Shown one piece after another: positions 1-7,750 of a stretch of 13,909 nucleotides of DNA. Under the pieces are notes generated by a model, which saw nothing but the letters and a program-made list of their open reading frames with translations, was not told the DNA's origin and searched no databases. The position numbers and the translations under genes are program-made. The DNA is taken from the NCBI GenBank assembly GCA_014379665.1, contig JACMLK010000142.1:1-13909 (forward strand), written 5' to 3'. Each line of letters starts with the position of its first letter. The first letter of the stretch is position 1. This DNA is from Saprospiraceae bacterium (GTDB taxonomy: Bacteria; Bacteroidota; Bacteroidia; Chitinophagales; Saprospiraceae).

Positions 1-2354
1 AAGATTTAGGATTCTTCTGGGCATATAAAGGAGGACTATCATTTAATCTTGGTGATCTTATCACTCCAAGTATAAAAGAACAAACATTACTTGATGCGCA
101 GGAAGAAGTAGATGAAGTTTGGGAAAATTATAATATGGGTCTTATCACACCAAATGAAAGATACAATCAGATTATAGATAAGTGGACATTTGCCGATAAT
201 AAGATTACTGATAACCTGATGCGGGAGATCGCTCAGCACAAGCAGGGCTTCAACTCCGTTTTTATGATGCTTGACTCAGGAGCCAGAGGCTCAAAGCAAC
301 AAATTAAACAGCTTTGTGGTCTTAGAGGATTGATGGCAAAACCAAGGAAATCAGGAGATACAGGAGGGGCCATCATTGAGAATCCAATCCTCGCAAACTT
401 TCTTGACGGATTGTCTGTATTGGAATACTTTATCTCTACGCACGGTGCACGTAAAGGATTGGCAGATACTGCCTTAAAAACAGCCGATGCGGGATACCTG
501 ACCAGAAGATTGGTAGATGTTGCACAAGACGTTATTATTACAGAAGAAGATTGTAAAACTTTGAGAGGTATAGATACAGAAGCTTTGAAAGATAATGAGA
601 ATGTGATAGAAACACTTGCCTCCAGAATAGTAGGAAGGTATTCACTATATGATGTGAAAAATCCTGTGTCCGACAAAGTCATAGTGGAAGCAGGTGAATA
701 CATCTCTACTGAAGTTGCAGCGGACATTGAAAATTCCGGTCTTGAAATGGTCACCATAAGATCAGTTTTGACATGTGAAACAAAAGTTGGGGTTTGTGCC
801 AGATGTTATGGTAAGAATCTGGCTACCGGAAGAAGAGTGGAAACCGGAGATGCAGTGGGAATCATTGCAGCTCAAAGTATCGGTGAACCGGGAACACAGC
901 TTACCCTTCGAACATTCCACGTGGGTGGTATTGCTTCAGTATCAAAAACAGAATCAGAGATAGTCTCCAAATTTGACGGGATACTGGAATTTGATAATGT
1001 TAAGGTTACAGAGCAAGTTGAAGGTGAATCAAAAACTCAGGTTGTCTTGTCCAGATCAGGTGAAATCCGGGTTGTTGATCCTGAAAGTAAAAAAGTATAC
1101 AATTCTTACTTTATTCCTTATGGTTCAACGCTTTTGGTACAAGACAAACAGAAAATCAGTAAAGGACAAACCATTTGTGATTGGGATCCATTCAACAATT
1201 TGATCATTTCTGAATTTGGTGGAATAGCGAAGTTTGAAGACATTGAAGAAGGTATTTCATATCGTGTGGAAAGGGATGATCAAACCGGTTATGCGGAAAA
1301 AGTCATCATTGAAGCAAAAAACAAAAAGAAAATACCTGTTATTAAAATAGTTTCTGCCGGAGGCGACGATTTAAAAACGTATAATTTACCGGTAGGTGCC
1401 TATATATCTATTGAAGATAATGCGGAAATAGTGCCGGGTCAGAAAATTGTAAAAATACCTCGTAACCTTGGTAAAATTCAGGATATCACGGGTGGTCTTC
1501 CAAGGGTTACCGAATTGTTTGAGGCAAGAAATCCTTCAAATCCTGCGATTACTGCAGAAATTGATGGAATTATTACTTATGGCAAAATAAAAAGAGGTAA
1601 CCGGGAGATTTTCATAGATGATGAAAAAACAGGACAAAGAAGGAAATATCTGGTGGGACTATCCAAGCATTTACTGGTTCAGGAAGGTGATTTCGTCAGA
1701 GCAGGAATGCAGTTATCTGACGGGGCAGTAGCACCTTTGGACATCTTAAACATTAAAGGACCATTTGCCGTCCAATCATATTTGGTAAATGGGGTACAGG
1801 AAGTATACCGATCACAGGGAATTGCCATCAATGATAAACACATTGAGGTCATCGTTCGACAAATGATGAGAAGAGTAGAAATTGTAGATCCGGGCGATAC
1901 CACATTTTTGGAAGGTGAAGCGGTAGACAGACATGAATTTAATGAACAAAATGACTGGATATTTGATAAAAAAGTAGTTACTGATCCGGGAGATTCACAA
2001 AACCTGAAGGCTGGCCAGATTGTTTCCATAAGACAATTGAGAGAAGAAAACTCAAATCTTAAGAGGAATGATAAAAAATTAGGTGAAGTTCGGGATGCGG
2101 TTTCTTCCACTTCAAGTGTGATCCTTCAGGGTATAACAAGGGCTTCTTTGGGAGTTGAAAGCTGGATATCAGCTGCTTCGTTCCAGGAAACAACAAAAGT
2201 ATTAAGTACTGCAGCTATTTCAGCTAAAAGAGATAATCTTACCGGTCTGAAAGAAAATGTAATAGTAGGTAAAAACATTCCTGCAGGTACAGGGTTGCGT
2301 AAGTTTAAAGATATGGTAGTTGAAGCGGTAAATGAATATGATGTAGTTGGATAA
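1..2354 (+). CDS. rpoC: DNA-directed RNA polymerase subunit beta' (C-terminal part, 5'-truncated)
   Basis: This is the C-terminal 783 residues of the largest catalytic subunit of RNA polymerase. The first full codon is at position 3 and the reading frame is open to the window edge, so the gene starts upstream; the ATG at 135 is internal. Seen in the sequence: the region around SGARGSKQQIKQLCGLRG and the bridge-helix segment FISTHGARKGLADTALKTA (about 429-485); the four cysteines of the second zinc site (codons at 552, 774, 795 and 804, the last three in CETKVGVCARC); GIIAAQSIGEPGTQLTLRTF (about 861-920); and the conserved C-terminal block ILQGITRASLGVESWISAAS followed by GLKENVIVGKNIPAGTG. 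All of these are family signatures, and none of the key residues looks disturbed. The gene is the last of its transcription unit, because an intrinsic terminator begins 21 nt after the stop codon. In most bacteria rpoB lies directly upstream, outside this window. Confidence 0.98.
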   Translation, partial: DLGFFWAYKGGLSFNLGDLITPSIKEQTLLDAQEEVDEVWENYNMGLITPNERYNQIIDKWTFADNKITDNLMREIAQHKQGFNSVFMMLDSGARGSKQQIKQLCGLRGLMAKPRKSGDTGGAIIENPILANFLDGLSVLEYFISTHGARKGLADTALKTADAGYLTRRLVDVAQDVIITEEDCKTLRGIDTEALKDNENVIETLASRIVGRYSLYDVKNPVSDKVIVEAGEYISTEVAADIENSGLEMVTIRSVLTCETKVGVCARCYGKNLATGRRVETGDAVGIIAAQSIGEPGTQLTLRTFHVGGIASVSKTESEIVSKFDGILEFDNVKVTEQVEGESKTQVVLSRSGEIRVVDPESKKVYNSYFIPYGSTLLVQDKQKISKGQTICDWDPFNNLIISEFGGIAKFEDIEEGISYRVERDDQTGYAEKVIIEAKNKKKIPVIKIVSAGGDDLKTYNLPVGAYISIEDNAEIVPGQKIVKIPRNLGKIQDITGGLPRVTELFEARNPSNPAITAEIDGIITYGKIKRGNREIFIDDEKTGQRRKYLVGLSKHLLVQEGDFVRAGMQLSDGAVAPLDILNIKGPFAVQSYLVNGVQEVYRSQGIAINDKHIEVIVRQMMRRVEIVDPGDTTFLEGEAVDRHEFNEQNDWIFDKKVVTDPGDSQNLKAGQIVSIRQLREENSNLKRNDKKLGEVRDAVSSTSSVILQGITRASLGVESWISAASFQETTKVLSTAAISAKRDNLTGLKENVIVGKNIPAGTGLRKFKDMVVEAVNEYDVVG

Positions 2355-2375
2355 AACCTATTTTTTAATGTATAC

Positions 2376-2412
2376 AAAGAGGGCTTTGGACTATTCCAGA
2401 GCCCTCTTTTTT
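2376..2412 (+). terminator. Rho-independent terminator of rpoC
   Basis: A 14-bp stem pairs 2376-2389 (AAAGAGGGCTTTGG) with 2396-2409 (CCAGAGCCCTCTTT) around the 6-nt loop ACTATT, with one G-U wobble. The 3' arm runs into six T residues (2407-2412). The minus strand lacks a comparable T tract after the stem, so it probably works mainly for rpoC and less for the converging miaE. Confidence 0.93.
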
Positions 2413-2507
2413 ATTTGTGGATTCCTGGCATCTCATTGATTTATCATTTTTTGGAACATTCAGATGCGCATATCGCCGGATAAAATATCAGCTTCATGCT
2501 AACCTCA

Positions 2508-3092
2508 TTAATGTAACGCGGGACGGATAGCCAGACTATCAATTACTTCAGCTTCCTGATCTACCCACCACTTCAGTCTTTCATACACTTGTTTTTCTTT
2601 GAAATATATCAGTGCCATTTTAACGAATATATGTCCATGTTTTGCTTCACTGGCCCAGAGTATTTTGTAAAAACGATGCATTTCAGCATCTTCCTGACCC
2701 TCTGAGATCATCCGGAATCTTTCTGCCCCTCTTGTTTCGACTACAGATGCAATAAGCAACCTGTCAAGAAACCTTTCTTCTCTCCCCGAATGGCATTTTT
2801 TGATCAGTTGGGTTACATAGGGATCTTCGCCTATGGAATGTGTGAGTTGAAGGCCTCTGGCTTCCATCACTTGATACACTTGCTGAAAATGTTCTAACTC
2901 TTCAATGCCTGTGGCAATTAAATCAGGAATAATTTCAGTTCTGTCAGGATATTTAGCTACAAAACTCATCGCCATGGCAGATGCCTTTCTCTCACAATCT
3001 GCATGGTCCTGCAAAAAACTATTAAAATCGGACAAGACACATTCAATCCACTCTTTTTTACTTGGTATGCCAAGATCCAGATTAAGTTTCAT
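2508..3092 (-). CDS. miaE: tRNA-(ms2io6A)-hydroxylase MiaE
   Basis: This 194-residue protein matches MiaE, the ferritin-like diiron monooxygenase. MiaE hydroxylates the isopentenyl side chain of 2-methylthio-N6-isopentenyladenosine at position 37 of tRNAs that read codons starting with U, using O2. Visible metal-ligand motifs are E34 in DHADCERKAS, the first ExxH (E65-H68), E119 in VVETRGAERF, and the second ExxH (E149-H152): two EX(n)EXXH halves in a four-helix bundle. The length is that of a complete family member, and there is no signal peptide, so it is cytoplasmic. The ATG at 3092 opens directly on the expected N-terminal helix. The gene converges on rpoC and follows the giant gene on the same strand after a 154-bp gap, so it probably has its own promoter. 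A near-match to the Bacteroidota -7 box (AATCTTTG, 3206-3199) lies about 107 nt upstream. The substrate requires miaA and miaB elsewhere in the genome. Confidence 0.92.
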   Translation of the reverse strand: MKLNLDLGIPSKKEWIECVLSDFNSFLQDHADCERKASAMAMSFVAKYPDRTEIIPDLIATGIEELEHFQQVYQVMEARGLQLTHSIGEDPYVTQLIKKCHSGREERFLDRLLIASVVETRGAERFRMISEGQEDAEMHRFYKILWASEAKHGHIFVKMALIYFKEKQVYERLKWWVDQEAEVIDSLAIRPALH

Positions 3093-3163
3093 TATACTAT
3101 TTATACTTTTAAAGGACTAATCTGTGACAACTATTGAGCATGATGTATAACCTGTTTACCTTT

Positions 3164-3192
3164 ATTTTATTCCGGTATTCTAAAAATAAAAT
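3164..3192. repeat. AT-only inverted repeat between miaE and the giant adhesin gene
   Basis: ATTTTATT (3164-3171) and AATAAAAT (3185-3192) are perfect 8-bp inverted arms around a 13-nt loop. They lie 55-83 nt past the stop of the giant gene and upstream of miaE. The stem has no G-C pairs, so it would be a weak terminator at best. No better terminator for the minus-strand cluster is visible. Confidence 0.3.
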
Positions 3193-3246
3193 GAGGTCCA
3201 AAGATTAATTTGGTTGAAATATACGATCAGCAATACCCTATGTAAA

Positions 3247-6200
3247 TTACTGCATAATCATCAATTTTCTGATTATTACCTTTCCACCTATCACCAATCG
3301 TATTAAATATACCCCATCTTCATGTACACCCAGATCATCAGTATTAAAAGTAAGACTTTCATAACCTTGCACACTTTGACTAAAAACGACTTGACCTTGC
3401 ATATTTGAAACGTCGCACCTGCTTATCATTTCACCGGTTTCATTCGTTATATTTAACTGTTGATTTACCGGATTTGGATATAAGAATACTTGTTTTTCAA
3501 ACTCTTCAATGCTATTATTTGTAGCCTCCAGTATAATATTGTTTATACTATATAAGCAGCCTTCTGCATCACTCACCATCAGGTTGTAAAGTCCTATAGT
3601 TAAATTTGAAACAGAAGGTTCATTACCTATAATATTCCCGTCTTTTGTCCAGACATATTCCAAAGTACCTGTACCACCTGACAGCATAACGCTTAACATA
3701 CCATCCTGGCTGTCAGGAGTTGATGGATTGATTATAATTAAACTATCCAGAATAATGGCAGGATGTATGGAGGTGATTTCAATATCAGGAAGCAGCGCAG
3801 TACAAGCAAGGGTGTCAGTGATCACCAGGGTATAGATTCCGACTGTTAAAGAATCCAGGGGTGAATCGACTATTCCATTTTCTGAATGAATAACTACCTC
3901 AAATGTTCCGTTACTCCCGGTTACATTCAAATCGATGACACCGTCATAACTGTTAGAGCATGTTGCAGGAGTGGTTTCATAACTTGCTGACAATAAACAA
4001 TTTCCTGCATTGACTACTACCAAACCTGAAACCAAACATCCATTGGTGTCATTAATTTCGTAGTTATATACTCCTGAGCTTAGGCTATCAATGGTAAAAG
4101 TTGTCTCTCCATTACTCCATAATATGGAATAAGGCGAAGTGCCACCAACCACATTTATAAATATACTTCCATCATTATCTCCTGATGCCGTTTCATTGAT
4201 TACCGTTATTTCAGTTTGTAAACTGTCAGGTTCAGCTACAGAAAAAGTTTCAATAATGTTACAGTCATTTTCATCCGATATAGTGACCAGATAATTACCT
4301 GCGTTTAACCCCGATAGTGAATTGCCGGTAGCATTATTTGACCAGGCATAACTCAAACTGTCCAGACCGCCACTCACTATTAAAGATATTTGTCCGTCTG
4401 ACAAATCAAAACAGGATACATTTTGGATATTCGCCTGCTCAATAATAATTTGTGGAGTCTCTGAAATAATATATTGGAAATCAACCTCACAATTTAATGA
4501 GTCTGTGATAGAAATTGAATAAGTACCTGAAGTAAGACTGTCTAATGTGAGTGACGTTTCATTATTTGACCATGCATAGGATAAAACACCTGTACCTCCG
4601 GAGAGTGTTAATGCAAGAAGACCGCTTTGTTCACCCGGACAATTCAGGGTGTCTGACTGCGTTAGAATCGATTGAATCACAGGAGACTGACTGATAGTAA
4701 TGTCGAGTGGTTGGCTTTGACAACCCGCGTTATCTGTAGCTACCACATTATAAATTCCTGCTGGTATATTTGTTAAGGTCGAACCAGTATCTCCTGTCGA
4801 CCATAAATAAGTGAAAGTTGGATTAGCTATGAGTGAAATTGATCCTGAACTATCACCATGACATTGAACATTAGCTACTTCTTCCAATGTCAGAACGAAT
4901 GTGGAATTCGTGCCGACTTCAAAAACTCCGCTTGAAGAGCACGCATGTGAATCTGTCACGGTTGCCGTATAAATTCCTGCAGGAATATTTATATTTGAAG
5001 CTGTAGTCACCCCATTTGACCAAAGATACTGGTATGGACCGAAACCATTGGATGCGATAATATTTAATGCCCCATTATTTGCACCAAGACAGGAAGCAGG
5101 AGTTGTAGAAATCAAATTCACCGAAACAGCCATTGGTTGTATCAGATTTGCAGTAATAGTTGCTGAACATGCCAATTGATCTGTAACAGTAACCACATAA
5201 GTACCGGCACCTAAATTATTTTGAAAAGCTGTTGTCCCACCATTGCTCCAGAGGTAATTGTAATTGCTATTTCCACCGGAAGCAACTATTGCTGCGCTGC
5301 CATCTGAACTACCAAAACAAGATGGATTTGTCAAACCAAAAACGGTAAGGGTCAAAGGATTTGGTTGGCTGATGGTGTATGAAGCAGTTTGTGTACAGGC
5401 ATTGCCATTATCGGTGATGGTCAGATGATACTGACCCGCACTAAGATTAATTAAGCTATTTGTGGTGGCTCCATTTGACCATAAGTAGCTTACAGTACCG
5501 GATTGACCATTAGTGCTTATAGAAATACCACCATTTGAGCCTCCAAAACAAGATACCGGAACTTGATTTATAACCTGAATGTTGATGGGAGCTGGTTGAG
5601 AAATGGTGACCGAAGCTGTCTTTTGACAATCAAAAAAATCAGTGGCGGTAACTGAATAAATACCTGCACTCAAATTACTCTGGGTATTGATTGCTCCATT
5701 TCCTGATGCCCCGTTTGACCATTGATAATGATAAGATGAAGTGCCTCCTGAAATGTTCATAGTTGCACTACCATTGGCATAACCATTACAGGTGGCATTT
5801 ACCACATTGGTAAAGCCAACAGCAAGCGGACCGGGCTGAGAAATGATATATGAAGCCGTTTTAGTACACAATACATTGTCCGTAACCGTGACCGTGTAGG
5901 TTCCGGCAGTAAGATTATTGAGTACGTTTGATGTGCTATTATTTGACCATAAATACGTATAAGGGGTAACGCCACCCGTAACAGAGAGAATTATACTTCC
6001 ATCATTCCCTCCGGCACATCTTACATGGTTCAAAGAGCTGTTCAAATTCATAGGAGGAGAAGTAGTCACGGAGGCTTCACTTGTTTTTGTACATGAATTA
6101 GCATCTGATACCGTAACTGTATAATTTCCAGCCGGTAGATTAAACAGGGTGCTGGCAGTGCCACCATTGGACCAGGAGTAAGTGTATCCACCGACACCAC

Positions 6201-7083
6201 CTGAAGCGATAACTATGGCTGAACCATTGGATGCCCCCTGACAGACTACAGATCCTGAAGCGACTGCCATTAATGCAGGAGGTGAGCTGATGTTGGTGGA
6301 TGCGGTGGATGTACTACCAATATTGTCAGTGACCGTAACTATTGCTAATCCTGCTGGCAAATTAAATACCTGTGCGCCGGTAGCTCCATTGTTCCAAACA
6401 TAGGTATAGGGTGTTGTACCTCCAGCAGGGACTGCCGTGGCACTACCATTATTTACGCCTGCACAGGTGGTGCCAAATACAGAGGTAATGGAGACACTCA
6501 ACGGAGCTGCTCCAGCTTGTATAGGAATAATTTGATTGGTTAAAACCACTCTATCCATTGAATTGGAATTATTTCCATTAGCTATGACAGCAGATGCATA
6601 AAATTTAATAACAGGATTAGAACCCACTGTGGCAGGTGCTGTCCAGTCAACAGAAAAAGATAATTCATTTGATACGGGGAAATTCTGGGCAGGACTGTGT
6701 CCAAAATATTTTTTTCCACCGAAAACGGTTTTTATTTCTGTGTTTGGGGACTCATTTGCCATAGTACCGGCATTGGTATTCGTACCTGTCAATACCAACA
6801 TCTGGAAACCTGCCCGGGTTGCATTTCCATTCGGGTTAGTAACTGTCACTGAAATGGTATAAGTAAGTCCTGTGGTAATGGTGGCAGGGAGACCGTCAAT
6901 GATGACTTCGCCATCAAAACTTGCATTTCCACCTGTATGACATCCTGATTGACCACAGGTGGAATCTCCCGGTGCTCCGGTATATCCTGCTGATCCGCTG
7001 GTTGGATGTGAGCCTGAACTTGCAAGTCCAAGAATAAGACTGCATATAGCTACTCCGATAATCAGACTTTTATTCTGTGGCAT
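3247..7083 (-). CDS. Giant SprB-repeat T9SS surface protein with choice-of-anchor V domain
   Basis: Predicted exported protein of 1278 residues. Order of parts: signal peptide 1 to about 23 (hydrophobic core LIIGVAICSLILGL); a choice-of-anchor V-type domain, about 30-190, with GYTGAPGDSTCGQSGCHTGG at its start and FYASAVIANGNNSNSMDR near its end; 13 tandem SprB-type repeats of about 77 residues, about 193-1190 (typical core: YxYLWSNG, NLxAGTYxVTVTDxxxC); and a type A T9SS sorting domain, about 1191-1278 (VFLYPNPVNQQLNI to the C-terminus). By analogy with Flavobacterium SprB, it should be exported through T9SS and held or moved on the cell surface as an adhesin; the exact role is inferred. I chose the ATG at 7083 because it gives a normal signal peptide. 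The frame extends to a TTG at 7119, which would add 12 residues. It starts 59 nt after ribE on the same strand and is probably co-transcribed. No SprF/PorP-like partner gene is in the window. Confidence 0.9.
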   Translation of the reverse strand: MPQNKSLIIGVAICSLILGLASSGSHPTSGSAGYTGAPGDSTCGQSGCHTGGNASFDGEVIIDGLPATITTGLTYTISVTVTNPNGNATRAGFQMLVLTGTNTNAGTMANESPNTEIKTVFGGKKYFGHSPAQNFPVSNELSFSVDWTAPATVGSNPVIKFYASAVIANGNNSNSMDRVVLTNQIIPIQAGAAPLSVSITSVFGTTCAGVNNGSATAVPAGGTTPYTYVWNNGATGAQVFNLPAGLAIVTVTDNIGSTSTASTNISSPPALMAVASGSVVCQGASNGSAIVIASGGVGGYTYSWSNGGTASTLFNLPAGNYTVTVSDANSCTKTSEASVTTSPPMNLNSSLNHVRCAGGNDGSIILSVTGGVTPYTYLWSNNSTSNVLNNLTAGTYTVTVTDNVLCTKTASYIISQPGPLAVGFTNVVNATCNGYANGSATMNISGGTSSYHYQWSNGASGNGAINTQSNLSAGIYSVTATDFFDCQKTASVTISQPAPINIQVINQVPVSCFGGSNGGISISTNGQSGTVSYLWSNGATTNSLINLSAGQYHLTITDNGNACTQTASYTISQPNPLTLTVFGLTNPSCFGSSDGSAAIVASGGNSNYNYLWSNGGTTAFQNNLGAGTYVVTVTDQLACSATITANLIQPMAVSVNLISTTPASCLGANNGALNIIASNGFGPYQYLWSNGVTTASNINIPAGIYTATVTDSHACSSSGVFEVGTNSTFVLTLEEVANVQCHGDSSGSISLIANPTFTYLWSTGDTGSTLTNIPAGIYNVVATDNAGCQSQPLDITISQSPVIQSILTQSDTLNCPGEQSGLLALTLSGGTGVLSYAWSNNETSLTLDSLTSGTYSISITDSLNCEVDFQYIISETPQIIIEQANIQNVSCFDLSDGQISLIVSGGLDSLSYAWSNNATGNSLSGLNAGNYLVTISDENDCNIIETFSVAEPDSLQTEITVINETASGDNDGSIFINVVGGTSPYSILWSNGETTFTIDSLSSGVYNYEINDTNGCLVSGLVVVNAGNCLLSASYETTPATCSNSYDGVIDLNVTGSNGTFEVVIHSENGIVDSPLDSLTVGIYTLVITDTLACTALLPDIEITSIHPAIILDSLIIINPSTPDSQDGMLSVMLSGGTGTLEYVWTKDGNIIGNEPSVSNLTIGLYNLMVSDAEGCLYSINNIILEATNNSIEEFEKQVFLYPNPVNQQLNITNETGEMISRCDVSNMQGQVVFSQSVQGYESLTFNTDDLGVHEDGVYLIRLVIGGKVIIRKLMIMQ
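3514..6507 (-). repeat. 13 tandem SprB-type repeat modules (coding)
   Basis: These are protein-level tandem repeats of about 77 residues (about 230 bp each) inside the giant gene. Each module has a first Cys before an xGxxNG/DGS segment, a Y-x-W-S-N core, an L-x-A/S-G-x-Y strand and a T-D-x-x-x-C ending. The DNA of the copies has diverged and I see no long identical stretches, so this is an old array rather than a recent expansion. Repeats 1-8 are rich in Gly/Thr/Ala (NLPAGTYTVTVTD). Repeats 9-13 are more acidic and use SLTSGTY-like turns. The first Cys is missing in repeats 11 and 13, and the second in repeat 1. Confidence 0.85.
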
Positions 7084-7142
7084 ATCTATTGTTTTAATTT
7101 TAATTTTAACTGAATTCAAATATTATTTACATTTAAAATAGA

Positions 7143-7748
7143 TCATCTTTTTTTTGAAAACGCTGCCTGTTTAAGATAATTGATTATATATTTTCCTAAA
7201 ATATCAAATTCAAGATTAACTAAATCCCCGACTTTTATATTTTTAAAATTTGTATGGTGCAAAGTATACGGGATTACAGCTACATTAAAAAAATCTTCTT
7301 TTGTTTCCACTACAGTAAGGCTAACTCCATTTACACATACAGAGCCTTTATTTACTAAATATTTCTGGTGTTCTTTAGCAATTGTGAAGTAAAAGAACCA
7401 GCTTCCATCCAGCTCTTCAATATTTTTACACTCGGAAGTAGCATCCACATGACCCTGTACAAAGTGACCATCAATCCTCCCGTTTACATGTAGCGATCTT
7501 TCCAGATTTATTTGATCGCCTTCTTTCAATATTCTCAGATTAGTCTTAGCCAAGGTTTCCTGAACAGCAGTGACTATATAAGATACACTGTCGGTTTGTA
7601 TTACGGTCAGACAAACGCCATTATGTGCAATACTCTGATCAATGTAAGTCTCAGAATTGAATGGTGAGGAAATAGTAAAATGTTTGTTACTTCCATCTTT
7701 TTCTATTTTGAGAATGACCCCCGTGGATTCAGTAATACCGCTGAACAT
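7143..7748 (-). CDS. ribE: Riboflavin synthase (alpha subunit)
   Basis: Riboflavin synthase dismutates two molecules of 6,7-dimethyl-8-ribityllumazine into riboflavin and a pyrimidinedione, the last step of riboflavin synthesis, in the cytoplasm. The 201 residues form the family's two lumazine-binding barrels. The N-terminal half starts MFSGI and carries NGVCLTV (43-49). The second half begins at GHFVQGHVD (94-102) and carries GSVCVNGVSLTV (135-146), IPYTLHHTN (159-167) and VNLEFDILGKY (177-187). F2, C46, S143 and D182 align, from memory, with the catalytic residues F2, C48, S146 and D185 of the E. coli enzyme. The length is normal. Its ATG overlaps the stop of the upstream 903-residue surface protein by one base (TAATG), and the giant adhesin follows after 59 nt, so it sits inside a surface-protein operon. 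No FMN riboswitch precedes it and no other rib gene is present. The symbol ribC is used for the same enzyme in some species. Confidence 0.96.
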   Translation of the reverse strand: MFSGITESTGVILKIEKDGSNKHFTISSPFNSETYIDQSIAHNGVCLTVIQTDSVSYIVTAVQETLAKTNLRILKEGDQINLERSLHVNGRIDGHFVQGHVDATSECKNIEELDGSWFFYFTIAKEHQKYLVNKGSVCVNGVSLTVVETKEDFFNVAVIPYTLHHTNFKNIKVGDLVNLEFDILGKYIINYLKQAAFSKKR

Positions 7749-7750
7749 TA
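7746..7750 (-). promoter_or_regulatory. TAATG stop-start overlap (903-residue gene / ribE)
   Basis: On the minus strand the TAA of the upstream gene (7750-7748) shares its last A with the ATG of ribE (7748-7746). Such one-base overlaps usually mean translational coupling by re-initiating ribosomes, so ribE expression probably depends on translation of the surface-protein gene. Confidence 0.8.

Noticed and set aside
233..757. Minus-strand open frame of 174 codons inside rpoC
   Set aside because: It is antisense to one of the most conserved parts of beta' (bridge-helix region) and has the composition of a shadow frame.
135..2354. Treating the ATG at 135 as the start of a complete 739-residue gene
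   Set aside because: The same frame is open to position 3 and encodes conserved beta' sequence (FFWAYKGGLSFNLGDLI), so 135 is an internal Met of truncated rpoC.
2455..2478. Palindrome ATGCGCAT near 2464-2471 as a terminator for miaE
   Set aside because: The palindrome has no loop and no T tract follows on the minus strand, so it does not fit an intrinsic terminator.
3514..6507. CRISPR array or recent tandem DNA duplication
   Set aside because: The periodicity is about 230 bp, continuous in one coding frame, and the copies are diverged at DNA level; they are protein repeats.
7084..7119. TTG at 7119 as the start of the giant protein (1290 residues)
   Set aside because: It would put a 12-residue lysine-rich extension before an already complete signal peptide; the ATG at 7083 is a better start codon. 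The TTG start cannot be fully excluded.
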